Assembly: GCF_963678635.1 (NCBI RefSeq)
Contig: NC_087069.1
Coordinates: 20,622,660 to 20,686,659 of the forward strand
Direction of reading: 5' to 3'
From: Symsagittifera roscoffensis
Lineage: Eukaryota > Xenacoelomorpha > Acoela > Convolutidae
DNA length: 64,000 nucleotides
Below, piece by piece: positions 43,638 to 56,452 of this stretch. The notes under the pieces are model-generated. The model saw only the letters and a program-made list of their open reading frames with translations, was not told where the DNA came from and ran no database searches. Each line of letters begins with the position of its first letter. Position 1 is the first letter of the stretch. A program made the position numbers and the translations under genes.

Positions 43638-44162
43638 CTGAAAAAAAAATAAAAAAAATGAAGACATACGTTAGAAAAGTGGCAAAAGGCATTCGTTTTT
43701 CAGATAATCAGAACGAGTATTTGATCCCCTGCCATAAGAAAGATAAGGTTGAAGTTTTATGTATCTCATTTGATCTGTAGCTTCATGTCTACCGCAGCTT
43801 GACCGAGTTTAGCCTCAAAAATAACACAATGATCAAAAATTTACACGAAAACAAAAAAAAACAAGATGTCACCAAAAAAATTCAGTCTAGAATGCGAAGA
43901 GTTAATACCAAACCAAAAATCCGAAGACGGAGTCAACAGCATGTTGATTGATTCTATGTGGTATGGAGAAAAACAGTTCTTACTAAGAAAAACGACAGAA
44001 AAATTGTGTTCGGTTTTGTCAAAAAAGTCCAGTAAAGTCAAACAAAGTCAAAAACGGACATCGCTTGACTAAAAAAGTCAAAAAAGGACAAAAAACGCGG
44101 GAGCAATTTCGTTCTGTTAACGCGTAAGCGACGACATAAGCCAACTTAGAAAATGTTCCTAC

Positions 44163-44220
44163 CTGATCTGAGGCCTGCTGTATACGATTAATCAAAACAA
44201 TACTATATGCTAATTTGTAC
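44163..44220 (-). CDS. Possible upstream exon (SH3 middle part)
   Basis: A donor-like CAG|GTAG ends a run reading YKLAYSIVLINRIQQASDQ, in the right phase to precede the exon at 43,637 and to supply the strand before its SH3 end. The acceptor lacks a pyrimidine tract, so this is tentative. Confidence 0.3.
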
Positions 44221-44689
44221 CTATTTTTTTCACTTTTTGTATATTAAGTCATTGAAAAAAAAAAGTCGGAGCATTCAAGGCGTCGCCCTGATGCGGGCGG
44301 TCTTCGTACGTTATAGACGCAAAATTCAAAACTTTGTCCCCAGCGATTATTTGCTGCAAATTCTAAAATATTTGCTGCTGATTTGTGCTGCATTGACTTG
44401 TTTTTGACAAACTTAAAAGAACTGGACCACTAGAACGTAGTTTTTTTTGTGCTGGAAATTCTATAAAGCAATATTTACACTTGAATTAGAAGTAAAGCGC
44501 TAATTTTGGCGCTGATTTATAACGCGACTTGTCTTTTTCCTCTTAGCGAGCTAATTAGGATTTGAACTTACGAAAACATAAAGCTGAAACGAAAACTTTT
44601 TTACTTTTTTTTCGGAAAAAATCATACCGCCTAAACACAAAACTCAGTGTGCTCAAAAACATTCAATCAGTTGGTTTCTGTAGAATTGC

Positions 44690-46930
44690 TGATACAAAAA
44701 ATCGGGACCCGTCAGACCCTTGGGGGCAAGTGATAACGGTCCCCGGAAGTGTAAATGGCCCTGTCAGATCTCAGAAACTAGCGGCGGTATTGGGCTCAAA
44801 TTCTAGTATGTTGAAGGCCTAGTTAAGGAAAGCTTAAGTTTGGAACCCCAGACCCCTAAGACCCCCACTTCCTGTTTTATGCCCTAAGTAAACAAACCCA
44901 CTCCTAACTTCCGGAAGTCGTTTCTCGGCCACCGATGAGCGCAGGTAGCTGAGACTTGGAGGGATGATAGGTAGTGGCAAGATACATCTTGTACTATAAT
45001 TTGAACCAAATCCGGCGGTTGGGCCGGAAGCTATTAGCACTTGAAAAAACACCCCCTAGACCGGAAATAGGCAATTTACGCGAAATGATGAAAGTTGACA
45101 TAATGATTTTATTGCGGCAACGGACATAAAATACGAACCCCGAAACAAGACCCCTCGTGAGTGAAAAACCTCCGGCGACTCCTTCCGGTGTTAATAGCCT
45201 TTTTCCAGAAAAAAAGGATAGTGGACCTTAGAAATGGGATAAGTTGTGAAGTATTAATGGTATATGAATGAAACTTGGTAGTTAGGACCCCCATAGGATT
45301 CTAAACCCAAATTTGGAAGTTTGACCTCAGTTGACCCCTGGGTGATCTTTAGTTGACCTTTGGGCGTTTGACCCCAAAATTGTAGGAAAACCCAGAGATT
45401 AACACCGAAAAGTGGCGTATTCCACAGCCTAACCCCTGGAAATGAGAATGGGTCACCTTGCTAAAAGTTGGGGTGAAAATTTATATTCTGGGAACTGGAG
45501 CAGAAGCTGATGGAGATATATCTCTTACATTGCAACCTTGGAGTAGTGGATTTAATTCAAAGTGGACTTGGTAAACGTTGGGTTCAGTTTAGCTTGGCGA
45601 GTGATCTAATAATAGCATTTCAACTAGACTAAAGAAAAGTAGTCCCAGAGGAAATTGATAATAATAGAACCGTAGCACGAGAATTAGGTCTCCTAAATAG
45701 TATGTACAGACGTGGAATTTACTTGGCTTCCCGAAGGTGACTTTTTGGTTTAATTTGACACCTAATAGACGAACTACCTTCCCCTAATAGCTAGAAGGGC
45801 GGGATTGGAATATAGTAAAGATCGAAACTTTAGATGCTTGGAATGATTTAGCTACACATGAGAAGCGCCTCCCCCTACCCTTGGGAGATCGGAACAACGT
45901 TAACGGGATAATTGAAATAAAGACCTTGGGAGGATTACTGGGTAAACAAAGCATGGTTTAGAGGTTAGTTGAACTCGGGGGCTGAAGTCACTGAGTTCAG
46001 GAATTGGTTGATTAGAATCGTATGATTTTTGTTTGCTTGGTCAAATTGTGACAGCTACCGCATACCGGGTATTTAGTAAGTGTGAAAAGATTGATAAAAG
46101 AAACCAAAGTTGGCACGTGGCAGGAGTGACAAGGGGAAGGATATAGCCTTAAAACATGTGCGGATGGGTGATTTAAGCGGATGTCAGGACTGATAGGGAA
46201 TGGCGTGACTTAACTAAAACTAAGTGTCAAGAAAGATAAGGAATCGGAGGGTACCGGAGAGCCTTTAAGAGTCAGAACAGTGTTAGCTACCATTAAGAGT
46301 AGCTAGTTCTCGTCAGAGAAGAGAACAGTTGTTAACTACTATTGAGAGTAGTTGGTTCCCAGTCAGAGAAGAGAGCAATTGATACTGAGAGAGAGTATAG
46401 TTGGTTCTCCGTTAGTTAGAGAGAACAATTATTGCTCTTTTAGTCAGATAATTGGTTCTCGGAGTAAGAGACCAGTAGATAGTTAGTTCTCATCAGAGAT
46501 TCTCTGGAGAGAGAGAGAGAGAGAGAGAGAATAGTTAGTGTTAGTGGAGTTAGTTGGAAGTTCACTGCAATTAGGCACTTTGACCGATAAATCGCGGACC
46601 CTTTCCTTTTGACTTGATTATTAGATTATATCCTGGCCACTCAGAGCCTCCTGTAATTGGACATATAATCATCTAAATTAACTTATCATTGGAAATTCTT
46701 GCGATTGTATTGATTAGACGAGACAAGACAGCCAAAGAGCAAATCACAGAGGGGCAAGCAACATAATACAATACAGAATAGTTGCCACCAAAATAACCCT
46801 TTCGGGATTGTAGATAGCAGTGAATCTCGGTCGCCCCACTGAATTCACTGCCCATGGGACGAATTTGCGGTGTCGTTAGGAAAGAGAGAACGAACCTAGA
46901 GAAGAAATCCCCTAGATCTACAGTTTCAAT
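44690..46930. other. Block of distinct composition, possible mobile-element fragment
   Basis: Less AT-rich than its flanks, without long homopolymers, and with no supported ORF. It includes a cluster of TTGACC motifs near 45,320-45,375 and GAGA-rich repeats near 46,240-46,560. It looks like noncoding (LTR or leader) sequence of an inserted element, but no paired ends were found. Confidence 0.4.
46240..46560. repeat. Degenerate AGAGAA/AGTTGGTTCTC repeats with a GA microsatellite
   Basis: Phrases such as AGAGAAGAGAACAGTTG and TAGTTGGTTC recur about every 55-65 bases, with a (GA) run of about 25 bases at 46,506-46,530. Units alternate complementary GAGAAC and GTTCTC words, so single strands could fold. 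Confidence 0.65.
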
Positions 46931-47189
46931 GATTTAGTTTTGAAAAACTAGAGCACGGTAACATTTTAACTCTGTTAAACAGGATCATAAATGTGAAGCT
47001 TTTTTAAAGAATAAAATAATCACTAGACATAGACGAACATTGACAAGCTAACAGGAAATACTTAAAGGAACAGAGTATTGTACGCAGTTTCAAAACGTTT
47101 CAAGTTATCAAAATATGTATTTTTCAGCGAACTCGATCTCCACGTTAAAAAACTGTCAATAAAACTTTTTGATTTTGGAACAGGGTCGA

Positions 47190-48480
47190 AAAGACAAAGT
47201 GGGTCCTTTGGGTCGACAGGGGTCGAGCCCTGAAGAAGAGGGCATCCGCCTCCCTGAGCCGCTTCTGATTTTAGATAAATGACGATCTCAAGAAACCAAT
47301 AAATTGCGTTTAAAAAATGTTGTCATTAATTTTTACCAATTCATTTGAACCTGCGTTTTTATTTACTGCACGGGCGTGAATAAACTAATTGTCTTTGTTT
47401 GATTAACAAGTTTATTCAATCAATAGAAGCCTCCCCACCTCTACCATGATAGAAGTTGAAATAGACCACCATCGAAAGAGTAAACGCGCCCCCGGTAAAC
47501 AACCATCCGACCCAGGGCACAATAAGCGACCATCCAACATTGGTCTCAGTACCTTCACTGTTGGCAGACATCAAGAGGATATTAGCCAGCACAAGGCAAC
47601 ACCAGTTTATACAGGATAGAACCTATGATGTGAACTTATCAGAAAGCGACCCAAAAAGCGAACTTATCAAAAGTTTTGTGCCTCAGCAATGTACATATTC
47701 TGGGGCGGTTCTGAGATTTTCTCAGAGGGGATATTTACAAAAAAGTGGAAAATGGTGTCAACCGTTTTTAGGCCAACAAAATTTATTACCAGAGCTCTCG
47801 AAAAACGCCATAAAAACCATAATTTGTCAAAGATTTGTGCAACGCAGGTAATTTTTTGAAATAATAGTTCAAATTTGCCGTTTTGGGCTTTTTTTGGAAG
47901 AGTTTGGCCATAACATCGACTTTTTCGGCGCTAGTTTCCCCTCAATGCAGTATATTTTGACTTGAGAAAAAGCTTAGTGTCGGTCGTAAACAGCTGAAAA
48001 ACAGAAATCCGCCCCTGTATAAAAACCAATCAAGAAATCATCAAAACGCAGCAAACAATCTAGACAAAAACAATTGCTACTCTTTTTGATCGCATTTTGT
48101 TATTGTAAATTGTTGTGGTGTTTCTGAAAATAACATAGTTCACAACCATAGCTGTTAGACCAAAATAGATATCGTCAATGAAGATTAGAGCCACCGTGAC
48201 AGCTATAGTAACCAGAGCAGCTATATACCCAATGATATAAAAAGCTCGGGCAGCTTTAATTTGATGAAGATCGACAGGTATATCTTTTCAATTGAAGAAA
48301 AGGAAACTGAGATAAGACAAAAACGATGTGCTTTTTTTAGGATAAAAAACGTATCAAGATTTTATGAGCTGTGAAGGGTTAGAAGATGAAAACTTAAATA
48401 AGAAGGGCCTTTGGGTGGTCATGGGGTCGAATCCCTGAGAGGAGACGTCCGCACTCCCCCCTAAATCCGTTCTTGCGTCT
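47190..48480. repeat. Further hAT-MITE fragments around claudin-like gene A
   Basis: GGTCGACAGGGGTCGAGCCC at 47,210, a piece ending AAATCCGCCCCTG at 48,003-48,017, and GGGGTCGAATCCCTGAG at about 48,423 are pieces of the family at 36,837. They lie between and beside the exons of gene A. Confidence 0.55.
47411..47416 (-). terminator. Poly(A) signal overlapping the stop of gene A
   Basis: On the minus strand the stop and signal read TGAATAAA: the last base of TGA is the first base of AATAAA. The 3' UTR would be extremely short if this signal is used. Confidence 0.5.
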
Positions 48481-48875
48481 TGCGTAATTTCCTTCTTCGC
48501 ATATGAGTTTTAAAAACATGTTTCCAATCTTTCCAGCTCAAAATTTTAGCTCAAAATAAACAAAATTCTCAAATTTAGCCTTCTTATATTTGGTTTATGG
48601 TTCTTGAAGGATGAAAATTGGTTGTCTTATTCTCAGCTGACTATTTAGTCTTATCTCAGCATCGAAAAAAACAGACCAGGCTGGTAATCGCGACAAATGC
48701 CATTCAAACAATACTTCCAGAGTCCAAACTTGTAAGGAAGTCCGTTCTCAAGTGGGTTCACAAAAAGTGCCTCATTACCATTGGCCATCAAAGCGAATAT
48801 AAACCCGACCGCTAACAGAGGAAGAGTAACAAAAATTAAAACTTTTCGGGTCTTTTCCGAAGGCCGCTTGCCCAT
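47416..48875 (-). CDS. Claudin-like four-pass membrane protein A (180 aa, 3 exons)
   Basis: Exons 48,875-48,677, 48,283-48,147 and 47,622-47,416; splice sites and phases agree (1, then 0). The start ATG precedes GKRPSEKTR and a first membrane span (VLIFVTLPLLAVGFIFALM). The first loop has FGLWKYCLNGIC, the W-GLW-C-C signature of the claudin/PMP22 superfamily, which forms or regulates cell junctions. Exon 2 encodes span 2 (GYIAALVTIAVTVALIF); exon 3 encodes spans 3 and 4 (LVLANILLM; WVGWLFTGGAFTLSMVVYF). The length is normal for the superfamily. A close paralogue lies upstream on the same strand. A poly(A) signal overlaps the stop. Confidence 0.85.
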
Positions 48876-49078
48876 TTCCGTAATCTTTTAATAAAAAACT
48901 TTGTAAAATTGAGTGTCTGTGTGTGAATTGAAACTGAAAAAATAAAGTTGCATGAATAACACGTGAACAAAGTTAAGTTTCTTATTGATCATAAGTTTTT
49001 GTATGAGTTCAGTTCGAGTTTCCACAAACTTTTCAGCAAAGGAGCATACATTTTTGAGAAAATGTGAAAACTGATATA

Positions 49079-49667
49079 CACTAGTGGACAAAATTAAGCG
49101 CAAATTCAGAATTTTACTCCGTAAAAAAGCCTGTTTTCAATGTACATTTTGTTCAACATTTCTTTCAACATTTTTTTTTACATAGACTCAGACCAAATGA
49201 TTAGAGTTACCATCAGTGAAAGTATCAATATTTGGTTTCAATGACTTACCAATGTAATTCGGTTATGAAAATGCCAGTTTTCCTGGTCTGCGCTAAGTTT
49301 TTTACTTCGCGTGAATAAGTAACAAACTTTGAGTTTAGTATAAACTTCAATCTGATTGTTTGCATTTTCTCGCTGAGAATGTTTCACGTTGCAAGAACAA
49401 ATTTTATACTCCGCTTAATCAAAAAAGATGTCAATACGATGCAAAAGTTGCAGATGAGTAAAACTGGCAATTTCAGAATTAGATTACATTGTTAAGTCAT
49501 TGAAACCAAATATTGATACTTTCGCTGATAATAACTCTGATCATTTGCTCATGGTCTATGTAAAAATTTTTCTGAAATTTGAAAGAAATGTTGTTCAAAA
49601 TGTACATTGAAAACAGGCATTTTACAGAGTAAAATCTTGAACTTGCGCTTAGTTTTGTCCACTCATG
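49079..49667. mobile_element. 589-bp TA-flanked MITE with long terminal inverted repeats
   Basis: Ends CACTAGTGGACAAAATTAAG and, inverted, CATGAGTGGACAAAACTAAG; the inverted repeats extend about 180 bases with scattered mismatches. TA dinucleotides flank both ends, as expected for Tc1/mariner-type insertion. The interior has no transposase. It lies about 200 bases upstream of the start codon of claudin-like gene A. Confidence 0.8.
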
Positions 49668-50260
49668 TAGAATATTATGTAAAGGTTCAATGAGTTTGCT
49701 CCTTTTTTGGAAAATTCGATGCAAAATGCGATTGTTTTATATTCACTTTTAATATCTGTTTTGTATTTGAAAATTTAAGTTGTAAAGTTTTCAAGACTTT
49801 CAAGCCATCAAGGGAACGGATGACCAAAATGTATAGCAGTGAATTACAATTGAAAAACAAATCGTAAACTTAGCCAATTATACTTAAAACGATCACTAGG
49901 AAATAGGTTAAATAAGTTCAAATAAATTTATCGAAAAAAAGTTTCGCTAATACGTAAAATGATACGTTTATTAGTATTTGGCGCGCAATATGAACCGAGT
50001 AGTCTCATTTGGATGTTCAAAAATATGAGCAGGTCAGACCAGTACTTCCATGTGACAACAACTGATCTTCATTACGAGGCCAAACTGTGCACTGGATAGG
50101 CGAGCAATTTGGTGTCTGTAACTGGTGTCTGGAATCATGAGACTAGTCTTTAAACTTGTTCAGAATATAAGTAGATTCCACTGATTTGCGTGGTTTCTGC
50201 ACTCAAGTACGTGTAATGTTTTTTTTTTCGGCACATTTTGCAGATTTCGCTTACATTTTG

Positions 50261-53094
50261 CGGATTACGCCTACAATTGCAGATTCTGTGACAGCGTAAA
50301 CTTACTATACTAATAAAAGTATGCTTGATTCTGGATTTCACAAACTTTTCTGGATATGATAAATTTCGTTACAAGTTCTGAAAATCAGCTTGCGGATTCC
50401 TCAAAATTTCGTGTCTTTTGAGCATATTGATCAGTTTTTTTCATGTTTTCGAAGATCTCGGCCAAATTAGGGTGTGTACTGACTTTTTGGCCAAAAAAAC
50501 TCAACTTTGCTCGACCCAAGCCAGCTCTGTTTCAATTATCTCGACGAAAAGAAGTGCGCGACTTTGTTCGACCTAAGATGTATCTTTTTCCGACTCCACC
50601 TCAACCGAAAAAAAATGCGCTCGTTTTTTTGACCCAAGCGAGATTGGTTTGACAGTCTCGAACGAATATTAATTAACATGCGCTATCCAAAACCAAAATT
50701 TTTGTCTTGTGCTCTCCGGTTAAAAACTCTCCGGGGCTAACTTTTCCTAAATGAGATCTAAAATAGCACCGTAATTTTTAATTTAAGAGCTTTGTAGAGA
50801 TAAACTTCATTTTGGAAGAAATTTTCATATTATGAATGTTTTGTTTTTAATTTTGCATTTAAAACGTTTAGACATAGTTTTTAAAATTTGATTTTAAAAA
50901 TCACAAGTTGTTGTTTTACCGCAAAACGATCGTTTTTAAGGTATGTTTCGACCATGCTCGAGTTATATTTTTACCGTGTTTTGATGTTTCTGCTTGAACG
51001 TTTATGTTTCGACATTCTGCTTCACTCAAATCCTGTTAAGACAAAGCCAGTGCTCGCCCGAAAAACGACTTACCAATGTAATTCGGTTATGAAAATGCCA
51101 GTTTTCCTGGTCTGCGCTAAGTTTTTTACTTCGCGTGAATAAGTAACAAACTTTGAGTTTAGTATAAACTTCAATCTGATTGTTTGCATTTTCTCGCTGA
51201 GAATGTTTCACGTTGCAAGAACAAATTTTATACTCCGCTTAATCAAAAAAGATGTCAATACGATGCAAAAGTTGCGGATTACGCCTACAATTGCAGATTC
51301 TGTGACAGCGTAAACTTACTATACTAATAAAAGTATGCTTGATTCTGGATTTCACAAACTTTTCTGGATATGATAAATTTCGTTACAAGTTCTGAAAATC
51401 AGCTTGCGGATTCCTCAAAATTTCGTGTCTTTTGAGCATATTGATCAGTTTTTTTCATGTTTTCGAAGATCTCGGCCAAATTAGGGTGTGTAATGACTTT
51501 TTGGCCAAAAAAACTCAACTTTGCTCGACCCAAGCCAGCTCTGTTTCAATTATCTCGACGAAAAGAAGTGCGCGACTTTGTTCGACCTAAGATGTATCTT
51601 TTTCCGACTCCACCTCAACCGAAAAAAAATGCGCTCGTTTTTTTGACCCAAGCGAGATTGGTTTGACAGTCTCGAACGAATATTAATTAACATGCGCTAT
51701 CCAAAACCAAAATTTTTGTCTTGTGCTCTCCGGTTAAAAACTCTCCGGGGCTAACTTTTCCTAAATGAGATCTAAAATAGCACCGTAATTTTTAATTTAA
51801 GAGCTTTGTAGAGATAAACTTCATTTTGGAAGAAATTTTCATATTATGAATGTTTTGTTTTTAATTTTGCATTTAAAACGTTTAGACATAGTTTTTAAAA
51901 TTTGATTTTAAAAATCACAAGTTGTTGTTTTACCGCAAAACGATCGTTTTTAAGGTATGTTTCGACCATGCTCGAGTTATATTTTTACCGTGTTTTGATG
52001 TTTCTGCTTGAACGTTTATGTTTCGACATTCTGCTTCACTCAAATCCTGTTAAGACAAAGCCAGTGCTCGCCCGAAAAACGACTTACCAATGTAATTCGG
52101 TTATGAAAATGCCAGTTTTCCTGGTCTGCGCTAAGTTTTTTACTTCGCGTGAATAAGTAACAAACTTTGAGTTTAGTATAAACTTCAATCTGATTGTTTG
52201 CATTTTCTCGCTGAGAATGTTTCACGTTGCAAGAACAAATTTTATACTCCGCTTAATCAAAAAAGATGTCAATACGATGCAAAAGTTGCGGATTACGCCT
52301 ACAATTGCAGATTCTGTGACAGCGTAAACTTACTATACTAATAAAAGTATGCTTGATTCTGGATTTCACAAACTTTTCTGGATATGATAAATTTCGTTAC
52401 AAGTTCTGAAAATCAGCTTGCGGATTCCTCAAAATTTCGTGTCTTTTGAGCATATTGATCAGTTTTTTTCATGTTTTCGAAGATCTCGGCCAAATTAGGG
52501 TGTGTAATGACTTTTTGGCCAAAAAAACTCAACTTTGCTCGACCCAAGCCAGCTCTGTTTCAATTATCTCGACGAAAAGAAGTGCGCGACTTTGTTCGAC
52601 CTAAGATGTATCTTTTTCCGACTCCACCTCAACCGAAAAAAAATGCGCTCGTTTTTTTGACCCAAGCGAGATTGGTTTGACAGTCTCGAACGAATATTAA
52701 TTAACATGCGCTATCCAAAACCAAAATTTTTGTCTTGTGCTCTCCGGTTAAAAACTCTCCGGGGCTAACTTTTCCTAAATGAGATCTAAAATAGCACCGT
52801 AATTTTTAATTTAAGAGCTTTGTAGAGATAAACTTCATTTTGGAAGAAATTTTCATATTATGAATGTTTTGTTTTTAATTTTGCATTTAAAACGTTTAGA
52901 CATAGTTTTTAAAATTTGATTTTAAAAATCACAAGTTGTTGTTTTACCGCAAAACGATCGTTTTTAAGGTATGTTTCGACCATGCTCGAGTTATATTTTT
53001 ACCGTGTTTTGATGTTTCTGCTTGAACGTTTATGTTTCGACATTCTGCTTCACTCAAATCCTGTTAAGACAAAGCCAGTGCTCGCCCGAAAAAC
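50261..53094. repeat. 1,014-bp tandem array, 2.8 copies
   Basis: Units start at 50,261, 51,275 and 52,289, exactly 1,014 bases apart. Each complete unit is an 805-base segment plus 209 bases identical to 49,243-49,451 of the neighbouring MITE; the last unit lacks that part. Copies are nearly identical: units 2 and 3 have GTGTGTAATGAC where unit 1 has GTGTGTACTGAC. The small ORFs repeated in each unit (69 and 84 codons) show no domain and are probably not genes. Confidence 0.95.
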
Positions 53095-56000
53095 TTTTTA
53101 ACAGAAAAAAAATCAAATAATTGCCTCCACAAGCGTAATAAACAAAAGATATATCTTCACTCACTGATATGTTATGAACGCATACAAATGTAAAAGAAGA
53201 TTTAATTACTGTTGAAATCATCTGCTTTTCCTCAAAACCTCAATTCTGCATCTTTGGTAATGCTAACAATTGGAAATCTAAAATAGCTAAATCTTCAATA
53301 GACCAGGTTGTAGAAACTAAGCCGAGAATCAGATGAGCAGACGAAATATTTTGATGCAGTTAAAGAAAAACTATCTTGATGCATATTAGTAGTTTTTCTA
53401 GCCACTTAAACAGCATACCGACACAAACGCTGAAAAAAGCCCGGCTTTTAAATCTTTTGAGATGTTATCAAGCAACATGAAAGCATCATCGCCATCATCT
53501 TGTTATAGTTTCACTTTTTCGTTATTTTTTAAAATGTTTCCGGACATCAAAGGCTTCAAAAGTTCAATTTTGAAGATGTAGATCTAGAGATCATAGTACA
53601 AAGGAACAAAATTTTTTAGAACCAATAATATGAGTAGCATTATACTTTTTACTCGAATATTTACAAATTCAACCCGAAAGTTCAAAACATTCGGGTTAAA
53701 TTTGTAATGGATATAAACATAACATAAACATAACCCGAATGTTCAAAACATTCGGGTTAAATTTGTAATGGATATAAACATAACATAAAAAACACTGAAT
53801 ACTGAGTTTCTTCAAAAAGTCTCAACTTTCGAGTTTCAAAGAAAAAGTAGATGCACTTTTAGGTTATTGAATTTCTAGAACAATTTATGATAGGCGCTTT
53901 TTTGATAACAAGAACCCAACTAGAGAAAACTGGATCAATAGGTAAAGTTTTTATTCCGCTGGATTTCTAAAAATGAAATTCCACTTTCGAAACTAGAAAT
54001 GATTCACGTTTTTTTGCGGCATTTCCACGTTCGTATTTGGAGAGTGCTTTTTACGTTGCTTTCAGCAGATGAATTTCAATTAAACTCAAGAAGAGCATAT
54101 AAACCTAAGTGCATTCCCAAATGCATCAATATGTATGAATGCACATCTGTATTTATTAGAGATTTTCAAGATTTTCCTGAAAAAAAAAACAAAAAAAACA
54201 TTAGCAAGACCTATAGAGTCTTCACTACAATCATTACTCTTAATCGCAAGTTAGATCTCTTTTCAATTTCGTAGGCGGTAGAACAGAAAAAACAAGATGG
54301 TAAAAAAGTTTCCAACAAAGAATTAAGTTTGACAACCTAATCAATTACAAAATCCTGTTCTAATATTCTCACCATTGACAGTACTTTACCACTGGTTTAT
54401 ATGAACACACTGAAAAAACTTTAACATCTATTACAAACATAAAAGTATGAAATATTTTGTGAGTAAATACGCCCAATTTAAAATTTTCAAATCAATAAGT
54501 TAACAAAAAAATTATTGCATAGATATTATTTTTTTAATTATGAGCTCAAGACAGTAATACCTTTGCGATGATTTTTTTTTCAAATTTGTCAAAATGGCTA
54601 GTTGAAAATACCCCAAGAACATATTCCAAACGTAGGAATAAACAGTTGGCAAAACTTAATTCCTGTTGGATAACATAGCCAACAGAGACCGTTGTAAAAA
54701 AAAGTCAATAAACGCAACGAAACAGAAAAAAATGAAAGAAAAAAGAAAAGTTATGGCCTTTAAAATTTTAGGATTTCAAGAACAATTTATATTCTTGATA
54801 ATTAATTTCAAACAAATTAACATATATTGAGAAATCTGGATCAGTAGGTAAAAATTCATTCCACAGCGAATAAATGCAGCGTTTAAATTATCAGGCGCTG
54901 AAAACATTTTTTGCCTTTTTCGAAGAAGTATTATTCAGAAGTTTTTTGTCGATTTTTTTTGTCCAACAAATTGCATTCTTCAGGCTGTTTTGAACCACTA
55001 GCAACAAAAAACGGTATAACAGCAACAGGTTTGGGAAAGTCCCCAGTTTGTTAATAATTTACAATCGCCATTTTGACTAAGAAATCTAATTTTTAAAAGC
55101 CTCATTAGCGCCAACAGATGCTTTTTTGAGGTGATAACAAATTTTTTGGTTGAAAACTTTTCAAAAAAAAGTCATACGAAGGCATTTCCACACTGCTTCA
55201 TAAAAATGACTGCAGCACTAAAATTTGAAATTGTAAAAACTGAAACTCTGTGGTGTTTTGCGGACCTCGGAATTACATTTCGAAATGAGACGAACCAATC
55301 AAACCCACTTGAAAATTTTCAGCAATGCGTTCTCAGAAATCAAAAAAGCTATTTTTCGTGTTACAGCAACGTTTACTTCATAGTAACTAAGATTATTTCA
55401 AACTTCTGTGATCTGTTTTTCTATGTCGTCTGATGTCTCCATTTTCAAGCTTTGTCTAAATCGATTGCTTAATTTTCGTCAAATTTTGCTTCCGGTTAAT
55501 TTCATCGTAATTTCACCGTACGGTTAATTCCACCGTAGTAAATTGTGAAAGTTATTGGCCTCTAGATTCGAATCAGAGTCCATATTGAAAAACAACATTG
55601 GGTTACGCCCAATTAACTCACCAAAATCAAGAAATTAAATGCTTCACAAAATCAGCTAAATGAGATTACCGATACATTTTTTCCCTGAAATTTAGTTGCC
55701 AAAAAGCATAGCCAAACTACAGCTGAAAAAAAGGAGAAAAAAGGAGAAATTTCATAACTTCACATGCTCGCTTCTATTGTAACCTTTCATGTTTTTTATA
55801 GTAACCAGAAACAGGGTTATTAAGTTTTGGTTTGCTCCGCTGGAAGACCTTAAAAAAAAACCTTTTTGAAACTAAAAATTAAGCTCATATTACGCGGTAA
55901 TTTCACATTTGATAAAAGACTACTTAATGTCACTTCTATTTAGCAAAAAAAGTAAAATTTTTCTCATTATAGCACCCTAACTTGATTATAGTACTCTAAC

Positions 56001-56452
56001 TTGAATCAAAAGTCAATCAACAAAAAAAAACATTTGAGCTCGAATTTTTCTGACGTTTATTCTGAAAAAAGCAAAAAAAACAAGACCTTAATAATTGAAA
56101 ATCACTTCGTTTGAAAACATTCAATGACAGAGCGAAAAAAATCAATTTGAACAATAGAGTTAACAGATCTAATCAAACAATTTCAAAGTTATAAGTAAAC
56201 AAAACTTGGGAAAATCAATGCGCGTAGTTAAAGCAGGGTGACCACTACTTTTTGGGTTGTGATTAGAAGACAATCGACATCTATTCAAAAGTTAATTGAG
56301 AATTTTTAACAAAACTGCCAAACTACATTAGAACCTACAAAAAATAAAAATAATAGGCAAAGAATCAAATTTATGAAGAATTGACCGAAAATGTACTTGA
56401 AATAAAATGTAACAATACCGAATTTTTTAACTACGCGCACTCAATTTCAAGA
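53095..56452. other. AT-rich intergenic sequence with dispersed repeats
   Basis: No supported gene. 53,925-54,270 resembles 34,430-34,830 and 57,175-57,480 (GAAAACTGGATCAA, TTAGAAGTCGATCACG and neighbouring text). The ORF at 55,131-55,433 has no recognisable content. Confidence 0.5.
53671..53789. repeat. 61-bp tandem pair, each with a palindrome
   Basis: AACCCGAAAGTT (53,671) and AACCCGAATGTT (53,732), each followed by AACATTCGGGTT after three or so bases. The second is a perfect 12-bp inverted repeat with a 3-base loop. The repeats also share TAATGGATATAAACATAACA. Confidence 0.85.

Noticed and set aside
50443-53101. Repeated 69- and 84-codon ORFs in the 1,014-bp array
   Set aside because: They repeat because the DNA repeats; no domain, and the minus-strand frame in the MITE part is equally open.
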